Origin: Sterolibacterium sp.
GTDB taxonomy: Bacteria; Pseudomonadota; Gammaproteobacteria; Burkholderiales; Rhodocyclaceae
Assembly: GCA_018062105.1 (NCBI GenBank)
Contig: JAGOSV010000014.1
Location: 1-47,070, forward strand
DNA length: 47,070 nt
Reading direction: 5' to 3'
The position numbers were made by a program, and so were the translations under genes. Shown here one piece after another: positions 1 to 7,260 of this stretch. The notes beneath the pieces are model-generated. The model did no database searches. It saw only the letters and a list, made by a program, of their open reading frames with translations, and was not told the DNA's origin. Position 1 is the first letter of the stretch, and every line of letters begins with the position of its first letter.

Positions 1-432
1 CGGGTTGCTGACGCGGGCACCGCCCTGGGCGTAGTTGGTGCAGCCGGGGTGGTCGGCGATGGGGGCTGAAAGACCCAGGGCAGGGTCGCCTTCCAGACCA
101 GTCTGCGCGGCACAGGGGGCGGGCAGGCCGAGGTCGGCGGCGATGCGTTCGTTCCACAGCTGGGGCGTGGCGGGGACGCTGTTCACAGTGAATTTGCCGC
201 CTTGGGCGGCGGCGATGGCACCGACGGCGTAGCTGCCGGAATCGGACAGGCTGTCGCCGAAGATGACCTGCTGCGTATAGACGGGGCGTGGCGGGCTGCC
301 GCCATCGTTGTCGCCCAGACAGCCGGCCAGCAGGCCGGTGGCCAGCAGGAGGGGGATGGGTTTGAGCAGGCGCGGGGTGCGGTGGGTGCGGTGGGTGCGG
401 TGGCTGGGGTGGCTGGGGTGGCTGGGGTTCAT
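1..432 (-). CDS. SGNH/GDSL-family esterase lipoprotein (partial, C-terminus beyond window)
   Basis: The minus-strand frame opens at an ATG (432-430) with an AGGAAA ribosome-binding site and stays open to the window edge, giving 144 residues. After a His/Thr/Ser-rich start comes a hydrophobic stretch ending in the lipobox LLAGC, then a Gly/Asp/Pro linker. The sequence VIFGDSLSDSG at about residues 64-74 is the block I motif of GDSL/SGNH hydrolases, with the catalytic Ser in GDSL. A later NYAQGGARV matches the block with the oxyanion-hole Gly. It is probably an outer-membrane or periplasmic lipoprotein esterase. The N-terminus is encoded by six 9-bp DNA repeats, giving repeated Ser-His-Pro and Arg-Thr-His triplets before the signal core, which is odd for a signal peptide. 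The catalytic Asp/His lie outside the window. Confidence 0.85.
   Translation of the reverse strand, partial: MNPSHPSHPSHRTHRTHRTPRLLKPIPLLLATGLLAGCLGDNDGGSPPRPVYTQQVIFGDSLSDSGSYAVGAIAAAQGGKFTVNSVPATPQLWNERIAADLGLPAPCAAQTGLEGDPALGLSAPIADHPGCTNYAQGGARVSNP
376..429. repeat. Six tandem 9-bp units at the start of the GDSL gene
   Basis: Three copies of GGTGCGGTG are followed by three copies of GCTGGGGTG (the last ending in TT). As each unit is three codons, changes in copy number would lengthen or shorten the N-region of the signal peptide without a frameshift. Confidence 0.85.
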
Positions 433-517
433 GGCGGGATTTCCTGTCAGGATGAGGGGGGGCGTGGGGTGGCGGCCGGGGCAGCAGCGGCGCAGGCTGC
501 GGAGCATGGGCTGCGGT

Positions 518-1351
518 TTATTGGCTGACGTTGATGAAGGGTATGACACCGCCGGTGACATTGGGCAGGACGCCGTTCCACTTTTCGATGGCCTTGCGCT
601 GGTTTTCGATTTCGCGCAGGCGGATCAGCTCGGCGGTGACCTGTTGTTTTTGCATGGCCAGTGATTCGGCTTCGGCCTTGGCGGAGGCGACTTTCTGTTC
701 GGCTTCGACCTTGATGCGGGCGAGGTCGCGTTCGGCCTTGAGCTTTAGCTGCTCGGCGGTGGTCTTGGCTTCGATGGCTTCGTTGAAGCTCTTCGAGAAG
801 GAGAAGTTGATGATGGAAAATTCATCGACGGTGACGCCGTGCTTGATGAGACGTTCGGCCAGCAGCGATTTGATGCGGTCGCGCACTTCGGGACGTTTGG
901 AGATCAGTTCTTCGGCGGTGTATTGGGCGGTGGCGGCTTTGACGGCTTCCTGGACGGCGGGCAGGATGATGCGCTCGCCAACCGATTGGCCGAGCTCGCG
1001 AAAGACCACGGCGGCCTGGTCGGGCTGGATGTGGTAGTTGAGGGCGACCGTGGTGTGTACGGATTGCATGTCCTTCGAGGCGGCATCGCCCTGGCCCTCC
1101 CCTTTCTGGATGCGCACGTCGATGCTGTGCATCTGCTGGGCAACGGGCATGACGAAATGGATGCCCTCGCCATAGACTTCGTCGGAGACCTTGCCGAAGG
1201 TGGTCAGCACGCCGCGCGTGCCCGGGCCGACAATGGCAAAGGGGGCCAGCCAGTAGAGGAAGATCAGCAGGCCGAGGGTGAGGGCAGCTTTGCGGCCGAA
1301 ACTTGCTGCGCCACTGGCAGCGCTGGTGGCGGCATTGACGGTGATGGCCAT
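518..1351 (-). CDS. Prohibitin-family (SPFH/Band 7) membrane protein
   Basis: A 277-residue protein with one N-terminal membrane segment (about residues 22-42) followed by a Band 7/SPFH domain starting near VGPGTRGVLTTFGKV. An alanine/glutamate/lysine-rich coiled coil follows (about residues 185-250), then a short tail. Prohibitin-like proteins assemble into large ring or cage complexes at the inner membrane and are linked to membrane-protein quality control. The length and the FSIINFSFSKSFNEAIEAK segment are typical of bacterial prohibitins. An AAGGAG site precedes the ATG by 8 nt. The gene lies just upstream of the GDSL lipoprotein on the same strand with an 85-bp gap, so the two may share a transcript. 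Confidence 0.9.
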   Translation of the reverse strand: MAITVNAATSAASGAASFGRKAALTLGLLIFLYWLAPFAIVGPGTRGVLTTFGKVSDEVYGEGIHFVMPVAQQMHSIDVRIQKGEGQGDAASKDMQSVHTTVALNYHIQPDQAAVVFRELGQSVGERIILPAVQEAVKAATAQYTAEELISKRPEVRDRIKSLLAERLIKHGVTVDEFSIINFSFSKSFNEAIEAKTTAEQLKLKAERDLARIKVEAEQKVASAKAEAESLAMQKQQVTAELIRLREIENQRKAIEKWNGVLPNVTGGVIPFINVSQ

Positions 1352-1482
1352 TTACGGGGCTCCTTAAGTGGGAAGTGGGTTTGGGCACGATGTGGAGCGG
1401 GCATTATGCTCCTGGCGGATACGCCGTTGGCAAATGTCCGGGGCATGGCGGGTGTGATTTGGCATCATGTTGATATTTATGG

Positions 1483-1625
1483 TTAGGAAACGCTGATTTA
1501 TTCCGTTCGCCCTGAGCCTGTCGAAGGGCATCTCCTGTAATAACAAGGGCTTCGATCCCCCTCGGGGATTTCCTCTGGTCACAGCTCAGCCCGAACGGAT
1601 ATGATTTAATCAGTGCCTCCGTTAA
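1483..1625. mobile_element. MITE-like element A
   Basis: The left end TTAGGAAACGCTGATTTA and the inverted right end (reading TTAACGGAGGCACTGATTAA from 1625) are imperfect terminal inverted repeats. The interior holds a block beginning GTTCGCCCTGAGCCTG and ending AGCTCAGCCCGAACGGAT that recurs in element C. There is no coding capacity. It is probably a non-autonomous element; its ends are more diverged than those of elements B and C. Confidence 0.5.
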
Positions 1626-1703
1626 TCACACCGTAATTCCCCAGTTTGGTGAAAGTTATGAGACTGTCAGGGGGATCGGCGGGCAAACTGTGCCCTTTCC
1701 GTT

Positions 1704-1821
1704 CTAGGGAAATGCTGATCAAGTCATTCCCGCGAAGGCGGGAATCCAGTAAGTTGTTGAAACCATGGATTCCCGCCTTCGCGGGAATGACAAAATCTGG
1801 ACTTCTTCAGCGTTTCCCTAG
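1704..1821. mobile_element. MITE-like element B
   Basis: It begins CTAGGGAAATGCTGAT and ends CTTCAGCGTTTCCCTAG, so the ends are near-perfect inverted repeats, with CTAG at both borders as a possible target duplication. Inside are two inverted copies of the CATTCCCGCGAAGGCGGGAA palindrome, about 40 bp apart, the same dispersed motif seen at 5328-5394. There is no open frame of interest. Confidence 0.6.
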
Positions 1822-1970
1822 GGAAATGCTGATTTATTTCGTTCGCCCTAGGCTTGTCGAAGGGCACTACCTGTAAACAAGGGCTTCGATCCCCTCTCGG
1901 GGATTTCCTCTGGTCACAGCTCAGCCCGAACGGATTTGACGAAATCTGGACTTCTTCAGCGTTTCCCTAG
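1818..1970. mobile_element. MITE-like element C, sharing CTAG with element B
   Basis: It begins at the shared CTAG (CTAGGGAAATGCTGATTTA) and ends CTTCTTCAGCGTTTCCCTAG, the same terminal repeats as element B. The interior is a second, slightly diverged copy of the element A core (GTTCGCCCTAGGCTTG to AGCTCAGCCCGAACGGAT). It abuts element B and ends 45 bp before the downstream FAD-oxidoreductase start. Confidence 0.6.
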
Positions 1971-2015
1971 CTTATTTTTCACATTCTGCGGGCTTCCCAC
2001 GAAAGGACAGGCAAC

Positions 2016-3509
2016 ATGACCACGAACACGAACACAAATACGCATGACGTCATCGTCATCGGCGCTGGCTTTGGCGGTGCGGCCAGTGCGGCTTTGCTGG
2101 CCAGGCGTGGCTTCAAGGTGTTGCTGGTGGAAAAGAACAATCTTTCCGGCGGCAAGGCGATGACGCTCAGCAAGAAAGGCTTTACGTATTCGGCCTGGCC
2201 GGTGATGGGCGCACCGGTGCAGGAAAACCAGTGCCAGCGTCTGCTCGATGCGCTGGGCATTGCCGACAAGGTGACGTTGACGTCTTCCGAGGCGGGCAGC
2301 TATTACAAGACGCCGGAAGGCCGTTATGAGCCGATGCCGAAGATGGATGGCAGTGTCGATCCGGTGGCGCTGTTTTCCTGGCTGGGCATCGGCATGGAGT
2401 CGTTCGAGGCGGCGATGGGTTTTTTCGGCACGCTGATTGCCATGCCGCCGGAGATGATCGACAGCTACGAGGGGACGGATTTCGATAGCTTCATCAAGGC
2501 CGCCCATCTGCCGCACACGCTGTATGCCTTTATCGTCAGCCTGTGTCTGGATGGCATGTTCATGGTAACGGCCGACCGGCTGGATGCGGCCGAGGCGATC
2601 TACAGCCTGCAGGACATCTTCCTGCGTGGTGGCGGGCTGTTTGCTCTGGGCGGCTATGGCCGGCTGTCGGAGGCCTGCCTCGATGTGGTGCGCGGCCAGG
2701 GTGGTCAGGTGTTGATGCACGCACGCGTCGAACGCATCCTGGTCGAGCAGGGGCGGGCGGTCGGGATCGAGGTGGCCGGCAAGGATGGCTCGGGTAACGA
2801 AGGCCGCCAGCAGTTTCGTGCGCCGGTGGTCATCAGCAATGCCGGCATCCAGCCGACGGTGCTGAAGCTGGCTGGCGAGGCGAATTTCCCGGCCGAGTAT
2901 GTGGCGCGTGTCAAGGCGCTGGTGCCGTCCGAGGCGCTGCTGGGCTACCGCTATTTCCTCAGCCAGCCGGTGACGGACAAGGGCTTTGGCGTGGTGTTCT
3001 CGCAGACCAGCCCGTGGAGCAGCGAACGGCTCAGGGAAGCGCACGCCGGCCGGGCTTCGCGTGAGGGGGTGCTGTATTTCGAGGTGCCGAACAATTACGA
3101 TCCGTCAGCGGCACCGGTGGGCAAGCAGGTCATCGTTACCGGCACGTTCTGCCCGCCCGATCCCGAGATGAGCAAGGAAGACATCCAGGCCTGGGCGGAT
3201 GCCGGCGAGGAGATTTTCTTCGGCTTGTTCCCCGAGGCGCGGGATTTGATCGAGGAGAAGGACCTCTACACCACCCGCAGCGTGTCGAATGCTACACGCG
3301 ATGCAACGATGCCCGGCTGCGGTGGCGAGACCATCGGCCTGGCGCAGATCGTCGGCCAGTGCGGTAAGAGCAAGCCCGCCATCGCCACACCGCTGACCGG
3401 CCTGTACCTCGTCGGCACCGATGCCGGCGGGCGCGGGGTCGGCACCCAGCAGGCCATCATGTCTGGCTTCAATGTCGCCGAGGCGGTGGAGAAGGTTCTG
3501 CGCGGTTGA
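2016..3509 (+). CDS. NAD(P)/FAD-dependent oxidoreductase, phytoene-desaturase-like (COG1233)
   Basis: A 497-residue flavoprotein. The N-terminal Rossmann motif VIVIGAGFGGAASAALLARR (about residues 11-30) and the following LLVEKNNLSGGKA bind FAD. The C-terminal GLYLVGTDAGGRGVGTQQAI (about residues 465-484) is the second FAD-binding signature of the carotenoid desaturase / amine-oxidase clan. Members desaturate, isomerise or oxidise hydrophobic substrates, and many are misnamed phytoene dehydrogenases. No carotenoid genes are near, so a carotenoid role is unlikely; neighbouring catabolic oxidoreductases make a role in alicyclic or terpenoid-like substrate oxidation conceivable (inference). The ATG at 2016 follows AAAGGACAGGCAAC. 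Its 3' end overlaps the convergent cysQ by 41 bp. Confidence 0.8.
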   Translation: MTTNTNTNTHDVIVIGAGFGGAASAALLARRGFKVLLVEKNNLSGGKAMTLSKKGFTYSAWPVMGAPVQENQCQRLLDALGIADKVTLTSSEAGSYYKTPEGRYEPMPKMDGSVDPVALFSWLGIGMESFEAAMGFFGTLIAMPPEMIDSYEGTDFDSFIKAAHLPHTLYAFIVSLCLDGMFMVTADRLDAAEAIYSLQDIFLRGGGLFALGGYGRLSEACLDVVRGQGGQVLMHARVERILVEQGRAVGIEVAGKDGSGNEGRQQFRAPVVISNAGIQPTVLKLAGEANFPAEYVARVKALVPSEALLGYRYFLSQPVTDKGFGVVFSQTSPWSSERLREAHAGRASREGVLYFEVPNNYDPSAAPVGKQVIVTGTFCPPDPEMSKEDIQAWADAGEEIFFGLFPEARDLIEEKDLYTTRSVSNATRDATMPGCGGETIGLAQIVGQCGKSKPAIATPLTGLYLVGTDAGGRGVGTQQAIMSGFNVAEAVEKVLRG

Positions 3510-4404
3510 GCGGGGCGGGTTGGTGGCCGGGGAAGGTCTGGCCGGGCGCTTTTTCGGTGAGTCCGCGGGCGATGAAATGCGGGTTGTCGAGGCCGGGTTT
3601 GGCGTAGCGGAGTTCGTCGCCGTCGAGGGTGGTGACACGTCCGCCGGCAGCCGAGAGTACGGCGTGGCCAGCGGCGATGTCCCATTCCATGGTGCGCCCC
3701 AGACGCGGGTAGAGGTCGGCTTCGCCGGCGGCGATGAGGCACAGCTTGAGTGAGGAGCCGGCCGGGATGAGTGCGGCGACCGGGATTTTTCGTTCGGCAA
3801 GGAAGGCATCGAGAGCGGCGGTATCGCCGTGTGAGCGACTGGTGACGATGGTCAGGCCGGCGGTGGGTGCCGGGCGGCAGCGGATGGGGCGGCGGCCGGT
3901 ATCGTCCTCCAGCCAGGCGGTGCCTGTCGTATCTGTTGTACCCGTTGTACCCGTTGTACCCGTTTCTTGCGGTTCGTGGAGCAGGCCGCCAAACAGCCGC
4001 CCGCGTGAACCCAGTGCCGGGGCGTAGACCACGCCCAGGATGGGGCGGCAGTGTTCGCGGCAGCGCTCGATGAGGGCGATATTGACCGTGAATTCGCCGT
4101 TGCGCTGGAGAAATTCCTTGGTGCCGTCGAGTGGGTCGACCAGCCAGAAGCGTTGCCTGCCTTCGACCGGCGGCAGGTGGCCTGCGGCGGCGGCTTCTTC
4201 GGAGATGACGGGCAGGTCGGGCGTCAGTTGAGACAGACCAGCCAGGATGAGGGCTTCGGCCTGCTCGTCGGCAATGGTGACGGGTGAGGTGTCGTGCTTG
4301 TTGCGTACCGCGATGTCGATGTCGCGGGCATAGAGCGCCATGATGACCTCGCCCGCACGGCGGGCGAGGGTGGCAACGGCTTCAAGCAGGGCGGCTTCGG
4401 TCAT
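3469..4404 (-). CDS. cysQ: 3'(2'),5'-bisphosphate nucleotidase CysQ
   Basis: A 311-residue member of the inositol monophosphatase superfamily. The metal-binding motifs are present: SEEAAA (about residue 69), WLVDPLDGTKEF (about 87-98), and WDIAAGHAVLSAAGG (about 240-254). CysQ hydrolyses adenosine 3',5'-bisphosphate (PAP), a by-product of sulfate assimilation and sulfo-transfer, to AMP. Two oddities stand out: a Gly-Thr-Thr repeat inserted between the Asp-Gly-Thr-Lys-Glu core and the C-terminal half (about residues 149-161), encoded by 9-bp DNA repeats, and a proline-rich C-terminal extension that overlaps the end of the convergent FAD oxidoreductase. The ATG at 4404 is preferred to the GTG immediately before it. 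Confidence 0.88.
   Translation of the reverse strand: MTEAALLEAVATLARRAGEVIMALYARDIDIAVRNKHDTSPVTIADEQAEALILAGLSQLTPDLPVISEEAAAAGHLPPVEGRQRFWLVDPLDGTKEFLQRNGEFTVNIALIERCREHCRPILGVVYAPALGSRGRLFGGLLHEPQETGTTGTTGTTDTTGTAWLEDDTGRRPIRCRPAPTAGLTIVTSRSHGDTAALDAFLAERKIPVAALIPAGSSLKLCLIAAGEADLYPRLGRTMEWDIAAGHAVLSAAGGRVTTLDGDELRYAKPGLDNPHFIARGLTEKAPGQTFPGHQPAPLNRAEPSPPPRRH
3926..3961. repeat. 9-bp tandem repeat inside cysQ
   Basis: Three perfect copies of GTTGTACCC (3935-3961), preceded by the diverged unit GTCGTATCT, encode the Gly-Thr-Thr repeats of CysQ. They keep the reading frame. Confidence 0.85.
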
Positions 4405-4440
4405 CACAGTGTGATCGGTGCCGCCCGGAGGTGGGGGATG

Positions 4441-4476
4441 TGCCAGGTTTGCCGGGTTTGCCAGGTGTGCGGGAGG
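4441..4476. repeat. 9-bp tandem repeat between etfB-like gene and cysQ
   Basis: Four units (TGCCAGGTT, TGCCGGGTT, TGCCAGGTG, TGCGGGAGG) lie in the short gap between the ETF beta stop and the cysQ start. They may change the spacing to the cysQ ribosome-binding region. Confidence 0.7.
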
Positions 4477-4480
4477 CGGC

Positions 4481-5278
4481 TCAGATCACGCGGTCAGCAC
4501 GCAGCAAGTCGAGCAGCTGGCGGGCGACTTCGGCAGCGGAGCCTTTGAGGAACTCGCAGTTGCCCTGGACTTCGGGGACGAACTGGCGGGTCAGCACTAC
4601 TCCGGGCTTGAGCTCGGCGGCGGACAGGCCCAGCGAGGTGGCGCTGATTTCGGTCGGTGACATCTTGCGGGCGGCCATTTTCGATTTGGCACTGGGGAAG
4701 CGTGGCGTGCCAAGCTCGTTGCTGACGGTGACGACGGCGGGCAGGCTGCCTTCGACGATTTCATCGCCGTCGGGTGTGGCGCGGGTGACTTTGAGGGTGC
4801 TGCCGTTGAGGGCGACATCGCGGGCCAGCGGGGCGATGGCCAGGCCGAGCTTTTCACCGAGCAGGATGGGGACGACGCCCTGGTCGTCATCGGAGGCCTG
4901 GCGGCCGCAGAGGATGAGGTCGGCACCGCCGCTGCTCTTGAGGTAGGCAGCGAGGATGTTGGCGATGACCTGGCCATCCAGCTCGGTGCCGGCCGGGTCG
5001 ATGGCGACGATTTCGTCGGCACCGAGGGCAGCGCAGTGCTTGAGCAGGTCTTTCAGATCAGTGCCGATGGAAACGGCAGTAATCTGACAATCGAGGCCGG
5101 CATCGCGCAGGCGCAGTGCGGCTTCCATGGCCTGTTCATCAAAGCCGTTGATGAGGCGCGGGACGGCGGCCACATCAGGTGTTTTGCCGTCGGCGGCCAT
5201 CTTCAGCTTGCCGGCCAGGGCGTAGTTATTGACGGCGCTCGGATCGAGCACTTCCTTGACACAAACCACGATACGCAT
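4481..5278 (-). CDS. Electron transfer flavoprotein beta subunit (orphan)
   Basis: A 265-residue ETF beta. It starts MRIVVCVKEVLDP and has the family segments INGFDEQAMEAALRLRDAG, ADLILCGRQASDDDQGVVP (about residues 121-139, AMP/FAD-side loop) and LPAVVTVSNELGTPRFPS (about 182-199). ETF beta pairs with an FAD-binding alpha subunit to move electrons from acyl-CoA or similar dehydrogenases to the quinone pool. No alpha subunit follows; the next gene is cysQ, so the partner must be encoded elsewhere. The ATG at 5278 has AGGAGTGAAAAC upstream. Its place beside several oxidoreductases suggests it serves this catabolic region (inference). Confidence 0.9.
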   Translation of the reverse strand: MRIVVCVKEVLDPSAVNNYALAGKLKMAADGKTPDVAAVPRLINGFDEQAMEAALRLRDAGLDCQITAVSIGTDLKDLLKHCAALGADEIVAIDPAGTELDGQVIANILAAYLKSSGGADLILCGRQASDDDQGVVPILLGEKLGLAIAPLARDVALNGSTLKVTRATPDGDEIVEGSLPAVVTVSNELGTPRFPSAKSKMAARKMSPTEISATSLGLSAAELKPGVVLTRQFVPEVQGNCEFLKGSAAEVARQLLDLLRADRVI

Positions 5279-5327
5279 GTTTTCACTCCTGGCCCGCGCG
5301 GGCCGCAATCATGTTGTCAATCAATCT

Positions 5328-5394
5328 GTCATTCCCGCGAAGGCGGGAATCCATGAACGCGCACCTTCTGGATTCCCGCCTTCGCGGGAATGAC
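5328..5394. repeat. Paired inverted dispersed palindrome (CATTCCCGCGAAGGCGGGAAT type)
   Basis: GTCATTCCCGCGAAGGCGGG and its reverse complement face each other across about 20 bp, in the gap between the ETF beta start and the preceding small gene. The same unit occurs in MITE-like element B, and a related one lies at 11183-11206. This is a dispersed REP-like repeat widespread in proteobacteria; it may fold in RNA and separate transcripts. Confidence 0.8.
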
Positions 5395-5412
5395 GGTGTT
5401 TGAATTTTCTTG

Positions 5413-5721
5413 CTACTTCTCGTCGACCATGAACAGGCTGTCGGCATCGCACCAGACGGCTTCGTGTACGAAGCCCTGTGGCTTGATCGTCAGATCGCCC
5501 ATCAGGTACCAGCGCCAGACATATTCGCCCTGCTTGCCTGAGCGATAGTCGCGGTAATGTCCAGTCAGCGTGCCGGCGAAGTCCTGGCGGCCGGCGTATT
5601 TGGTGCCGGCCAGCGGCGCACCACCGTCGCACTCGGCGCGACGACCCAGCACCTCGGCGGCGAAACCGCTGTCGTAGGGCAGGGAGGCCGTACCGTCCGG
5701 CGCTGCAGCGTGCTCAGGCAC
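5413..5721 (-). CDS. Hypothetical 102-residue protein coupled to the NMO-like gene
   Basis: I do not recognise this family. The frame starts at a GTG overlapping the 3' end of the upstream flavoprotein gene by 8 bp, so translation is probably coupled. The protein is soluble and rich in Gly, Tyr and Trp. It contains GHYRDYRSGKQGEYVWRWYL (about residues 54-73), which reads like a beta-rich small domain, and has two cysteines. There is no signal peptide or membrane segment. The coupling suggests it works with the flavoprotein as a partner or small subunit (inference). Confidence 0.6.
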   Translation of the reverse strand: MPEHAAAPDGTASLPYDSGFAAEVLGRRAECDGGAPLAGTKYAGRQDFAGTLTGHYRDYRSGKQGEYVWRWYLMGDLTIKPQGFVHEAVWCDADSLFMVDEK

Positions 5722-6811
5722 TGGCGAAACGGTCGAAAACGTCGAGGGCTTCTTCGACGATGTCCGACAGGATCTGACGCGCCGGCTTCATTTCCTTGAC
5801 GTAATGGATGCCCTGGCCGGCGGCTTCGGTCATCAGGTCCTTGCGCTGGTAGTCGAGCGAACCCTGGATGTAGTTCGACGACAGCATCATCTGCAATGGC
5901 GGCTTCAGCGGCTCGGGGGCACCCGGTGCCAGCCATTCGTCGTGCCACGGGCAGCGCGTGGTACGCATGGTGTAGCCGGAGATGCAGTTGGAGTACATGG
6001 TGTCGTCAGTCTCGGCTTCGATCAGGCGCTCCTTGAGCGGCAGATTGACGTCGGACTCGCGCGAGGCCAGCCACAGCGAACCCGTCCACACGCCGGCGGC
6101 ACCGAGCGCCAGGGCAGCAGCCAGATGACGGCCCGTCGTCACGCCACCGGCGGCGAGGATAGGCACACCCGCTTCGCGCGCGGCGTCGACCACCTGCGGG
6201 ACGATGGAGAAGGTGCCGATGTTGCCGGTATGGCCGGCAGCATCGTAGCCCTGGGCGATGATGACATCGGTGCCGGCTTCGATCTGCTTTTTGGCCTGAC
6301 GCGGCTTGCCGACCAACCCCCACACCTGCATGCCGAGCTCATGGGCACGCTTGAGGATGAAGGCGGGAGAACCGAGGCCGGAGGCGAACACCGGCACGCG
6401 CTCGTCGAAAATCACTTCGAGCTGGGCCAGGGCGCGTTTCTGGTCGAGGCCGCCCCACTGGTGCAGATTGGGGGCAACCTTGGGGTCGGGCACGTTGTAT
6501 TTTTGTTTGATGTGCTGCTCGAAATCGCGGTGCGACTGCGGGATCATCGCCAGCAGTTCTTCCACCGTCTTTTCTTCGGGCACGGAGGCCGGCAGCACCA
6601 GGTCGATGCCGAAGGGCTTACCGCCGATACGGTCGCGGATCCACTTGATGTCGGCGGCGATTTCGTCCGGTGTGTGCATGGCTTCACCGAGCACGGCAAA
6701 GCCACCGGCATTGATGACGGCCACGGCGACGTCCTTGCAGTGGGTAAAGGCGACGACGGGATATTCGATGCCGAGCTTTTCGCACAGCACGGTATGCAGG
6801 GGACCACTCAT
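5714..6811 (-). CDS. Nitronate-monooxygenase-like (2-nitropropane dioxygenase family) flavoprotein
   Basis: A 365-residue FMN-dependent TIM-barrel protein. Near the N-terminus is EYPVVAFTHCKDVAVAVINAGG. The FMN phosphate-binding segments are present as TDVIIAQGYDAAGHTG (about residues 179-194, with the conserved His of the family) and VPILAAGGVTTGRHLAAALALGAAGVWTGS (about 215-244). Family members oxidise alkyl nitronates, but others act as enoyl reductases (FabK type) or as flavin oxidases in catabolic clusters. With CoA and molybdenum enzymes nearby, a reductase or oxidase role is as likely as nitronate oxidation. The ATG at 6811 follows AAGGAGTGAAC. The gene is divergent from the molybdenum-hydroxylase operon. 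Confidence 0.8.
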   Translation of the reverse strand: MSGPLHTVLCEKLGIEYPVVAFTHCKDVAVAVINAGGFAVLGEAMHTPDEIAADIKWIRDRIGGKPFGIDLVLPASVPEEKTVEELLAMIPQSHRDFEQHIKQKYNVPDPKVAPNLHQWGGLDQKRALAQLEVIFDERVPVFASGLGSPAFILKRAHELGMQVWGLVGKPRQAKKQIEAGTDVIIAQGYDAAGHTGNIGTFSIVPQVVDAAREAGVPILAAGGVTTGRHLAAALALGAAGVWTGSLWLASRESDVNLPLKERLIEAETDDTMYSNCISGYTMRTTRCPWHDEWLAPGAPEPLKPPLQMMLSSNYIQGSLDYQRKDLMTEAAGQGIHYVKEMKPARQILSDIVEEALDVFDRFASA

Positions 6812-7260
6812 GTTCACTCCTTGGCGGCTAGATGGCAGGGGTTGGGGATGTTAAAAACTCAGAGACTTGGGGTGCCGCCACGGTAATAGATCGGGTGAGG
6901 CAGGTCGAATGTGCTGGAGCGTTAGCATTACCGACGGGCAACCGTTTATCAAACGGCCTAATCTAACTTTTCCGGGCGGCAAAATAAAGTCCCGGGGGTG
7001 CGTGCGCTGTAAGGTTGTCCAAAAATGAAACCGGATAGTCCGGATCAGATTGAGCCTGAAAGAATGGTCCGGCTTGATTCGCCGGGCTGATGAACATAGA
7101 CTGGCAGGCTGACCGCTGGGGCGTCGCAAGTGTCATGGTGGGGGCGTGGTTCCTGTTTTTATCCGGGCGTTCTGTCATTCCTCGTTCCGTGCCATTTCGT
7201 GCCATTTCGCTACACTCTGGCTTTCCTGTTTCGATTTCACTTCTGGAATTCAAATTCACA
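6812..7260. other. Divergent intergenic region, no gene seen
   Basis: This 449-bp gap lies between the minus-strand flavoprotein and the plus-strand molybdenum-hydroxylase operon, so it should hold both promoters. A short direct repeat (TCGTGCCATTTCGTGCCATT, about 7198-7213) lies about 50 bp before the FAD-subunit start and could be a regulator site. I see no convincing -35/-10 pair and no frame with a good start. Confidence 0.4.

Noticed and set aside
376..429. CRISPR-like array
   Set aside because: Contiguous 9-bp units without spacers; a simple tandem repeat in a coding region.
2016..3509. Carotenoid biosynthesis (phytoene desaturase)
   Set aside because: No phytoene synthase, cyclase or GGPP synthase nearby; the superfamily is broad.
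5804..6886. 360-codon plus-strand frame opposite the NMO-like gene
   Set aside because: Antisense shadow; composition (Gly/His/Arg) and lack of motifs argue against coding.
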